DNA from: Thermoflexibacter sp.
GTDB lineage: Bacteria > Bacteroidota > Bacteroidia > Cytophagales > Thermoflexibacteraceae
Assembly (NCBI GenBank): GCA_025455345.1
Contig: JALOMS010000394.1
Span: 1 to 5,247 of the forward strand
Reading direction: 5' to 3'
Length of the DNA: 5,247 nt
Position numbers and translations under genes: made by a program. Below the pieces are notes generated by a model. The model saw nothing but the letters and a program-made list of their open reading frames with translations. It was not told where the DNA came from and made no database searches. Shown in pieces: positions 4,644-5,247 of this stretch (position 1 is the first letter of the stretch; every line of letters begins with the position of its first letter).

Positions 4644-5111
4644 TTATAATTGAATTCGTCTAACCGAAACAATATTTAAATGTTCTATTTCAGCTAGGTA
4701 AAGCCCGTATTCGTCTCCGAAAATTCTATTGTCCCTTATAGTAAGAAAATTGAATATCAAGCTATAGCTATACAGATTTGTACTTTCTGAATCCAGTACT
4801 CCATGAAAATATATCCCAGTGAATTTCATTTCATAGTCCTTCACTTCATTTTTGTTTTTTCTCCAAAATGCGTCCGCAAATTTTCTTAACGGGAGAATAG
4901 ATTCATTCACTAAGTCTGAAACTATTTCACTTTTGTTAATAAATCCTATGAAGTCTTTTACGCGCCCCCAATCAACATTTTCTTGTTTGTAAGTTCTTTT
5001 GTCGATTTCAATTTCAACTTTTCTATCTCTAACTAGCACTTCAGATGTCCATGATTGCTCGTCACTTGACATGGAAAATTCGTAATTATTAGAGCCAACT
5101 GTAATAGTCAT
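4644..5111 (-). CDS. Hypothetical protein, 155 residues
   Basis: I do not recognise this protein. It starts at an ATG at 5111, lacks a signal peptide and membrane helices, and should be cytoplasmic. The N-terminal part looks beta-rich with alternating polar and hydrophobic residues (MTITVGSNNYEFSMSSDEQSW, VLVRDRKVEIEIDKRTY). The middle (48-86) looks helical (WGRVKDFIGFINKSEIVSDL, LRKFADAFWRKNK). The C-terminal part returns to strands (YEMKFTGIYFHGVLD, YSYSLIFNFLTI, EYGLYLAEIEHLNIVSVRRI). This mixed layout is compatible with small immunity- or cassette-type proteins, but nothing identifies it as one. The start lies 22 bp after the stop of the preceding gene, so the two are probably co-transcribed. 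It ends in TAA with 81 bp before the lipoprotein gene. Confidence 0.75.
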   Translation of the reverse strand: MTITVGSNNYEFSMSSDEQSWTSEVLVRDRKVEIEIDKRTYKQENVDWGRVKDFIGFINKSEIVSDLVNESILPLRKFADAFWRKNKNEVKDYEMKFTGIYFHGVLDSESTNLYSYSLIFNFLTIRDNRIFGDEYGLYLAEIEHLNIVSVRRIQL

Positions 5112-5133
5112 GTATGTTTGTCTAATCCAATTG

Positions 5134-5247
5134 TCAACGGTCTATGATGTCAATTTGGCCTTTACCCAATTTTTTAACCTTGTCAAGGAAATCATTTAAC
5201 TCTACCAACTTGTCTTGAAACATCTTTTGAAATTCGAGTTTTTCTTT
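5134..5247 (-). CDS. C-terminal end of an unidentified protein (5' partial)
   Basis: Reading leftward from the window edge, one frame is open for 37 codons to a TGA at 5134-5136. The sequence begins KEKLEFQKMFQDKLVELNDF and continues LDKVKKLGKGQIDIIDR. It is charged, and its spacing of Leu, Phe and Val suggests a helix or short coiled coil. Codon use and the 22-bp spacing to the next ATG support a real gene in an operon with that gene. An internal ATG (5223) could start a tiny 29-residue protein instead, but a longer gene cut by the edge is more likely. The family is not identifiable from this piece. Confidence 0.6.
   Translation of the reverse strand, partial: KEKLEFQKMFQDKLVELNDFLDKVKKLGKGQIDIIDR

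Noticed and set aside
4444..4663. Two overlapping short plus-strand frames
   Set aside because: Antisense to the lipoprotein and the adjacent gap; they overlap each other and resemble nothing.

Overview
The window looks like chromosomal DNA of a member of the Bacteroidota (a Flavobacteriia-, Cytophagia- or Chitinophagia-type bacterium). The reasons are the AT-rich composition, the near absence of Shine-Dalgarno sequences, the A-rich leaders before start codons, a secreted protein whose predicted mature end is Gln right after Ser (S|Q), and several families common in that phylum. All eight supported genes lie on the minus strand, so they read from right to left.

In reading order the layout is as follows. 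The C-terminal end of an unidentified Lys-rich protein (5134-5247) is followed after 22 bp by an orphan 155-residue protein (4644-5111). Next comes a short lipoprotein carrying a TonB C-terminal-like domain (4122-4562). Then come a 136-bp palindromic element (site B, 3970-4105), a 185-residue protein with a C-terminal membrane hairpin (3387-3944), and a second, 164-bp palindromic element (site A, 3232-3395). After these lie a 312-residue DUF1444/YtpQ-like protein (2214-3152), a membrane-anchored phosphodiester glycosidase/DUF2233 protein (1398-2135), a 113-bp hairpin element (1267-1379), and a secreted protein with an NADase-type discoidin domain (453-1190). A weak terminator-like hairpin follows. 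The last gene is the N-terminal membrane half of what is probably a membrane-bound AraC-family regulator, cut by the left edge (1-323).

The proteins do not form an obvious pathway. The notable feature is the architecture. Sites A and B have nearly identical outer ends (left TGCCCC[A]TAACGTTT, right TGTTnnnGGGCGTTTT on the plus strand) but unrelated, self-complementary cores. They bracket one small gene whose stop codon lies inside one of the elements. Conserved ends, a variable folded middle, one orphan gene per unit and a uniform gene direction are what integron gene cassettes and their attC recombination sites look like. My reading is that this is an integron-like or cassette-like accessory array in a Bacteroidota genome. 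No integrase is in the window, so this remains an inference.

The other intergenic stretches hold only modest signals: a candidate promoter that decides the start of the DUF1444-like gene, short hairpins, and a 20-bp near-repeat upstream of two genes. I see no tRNA, rRNA, CRISPR array, transposase or integrase.
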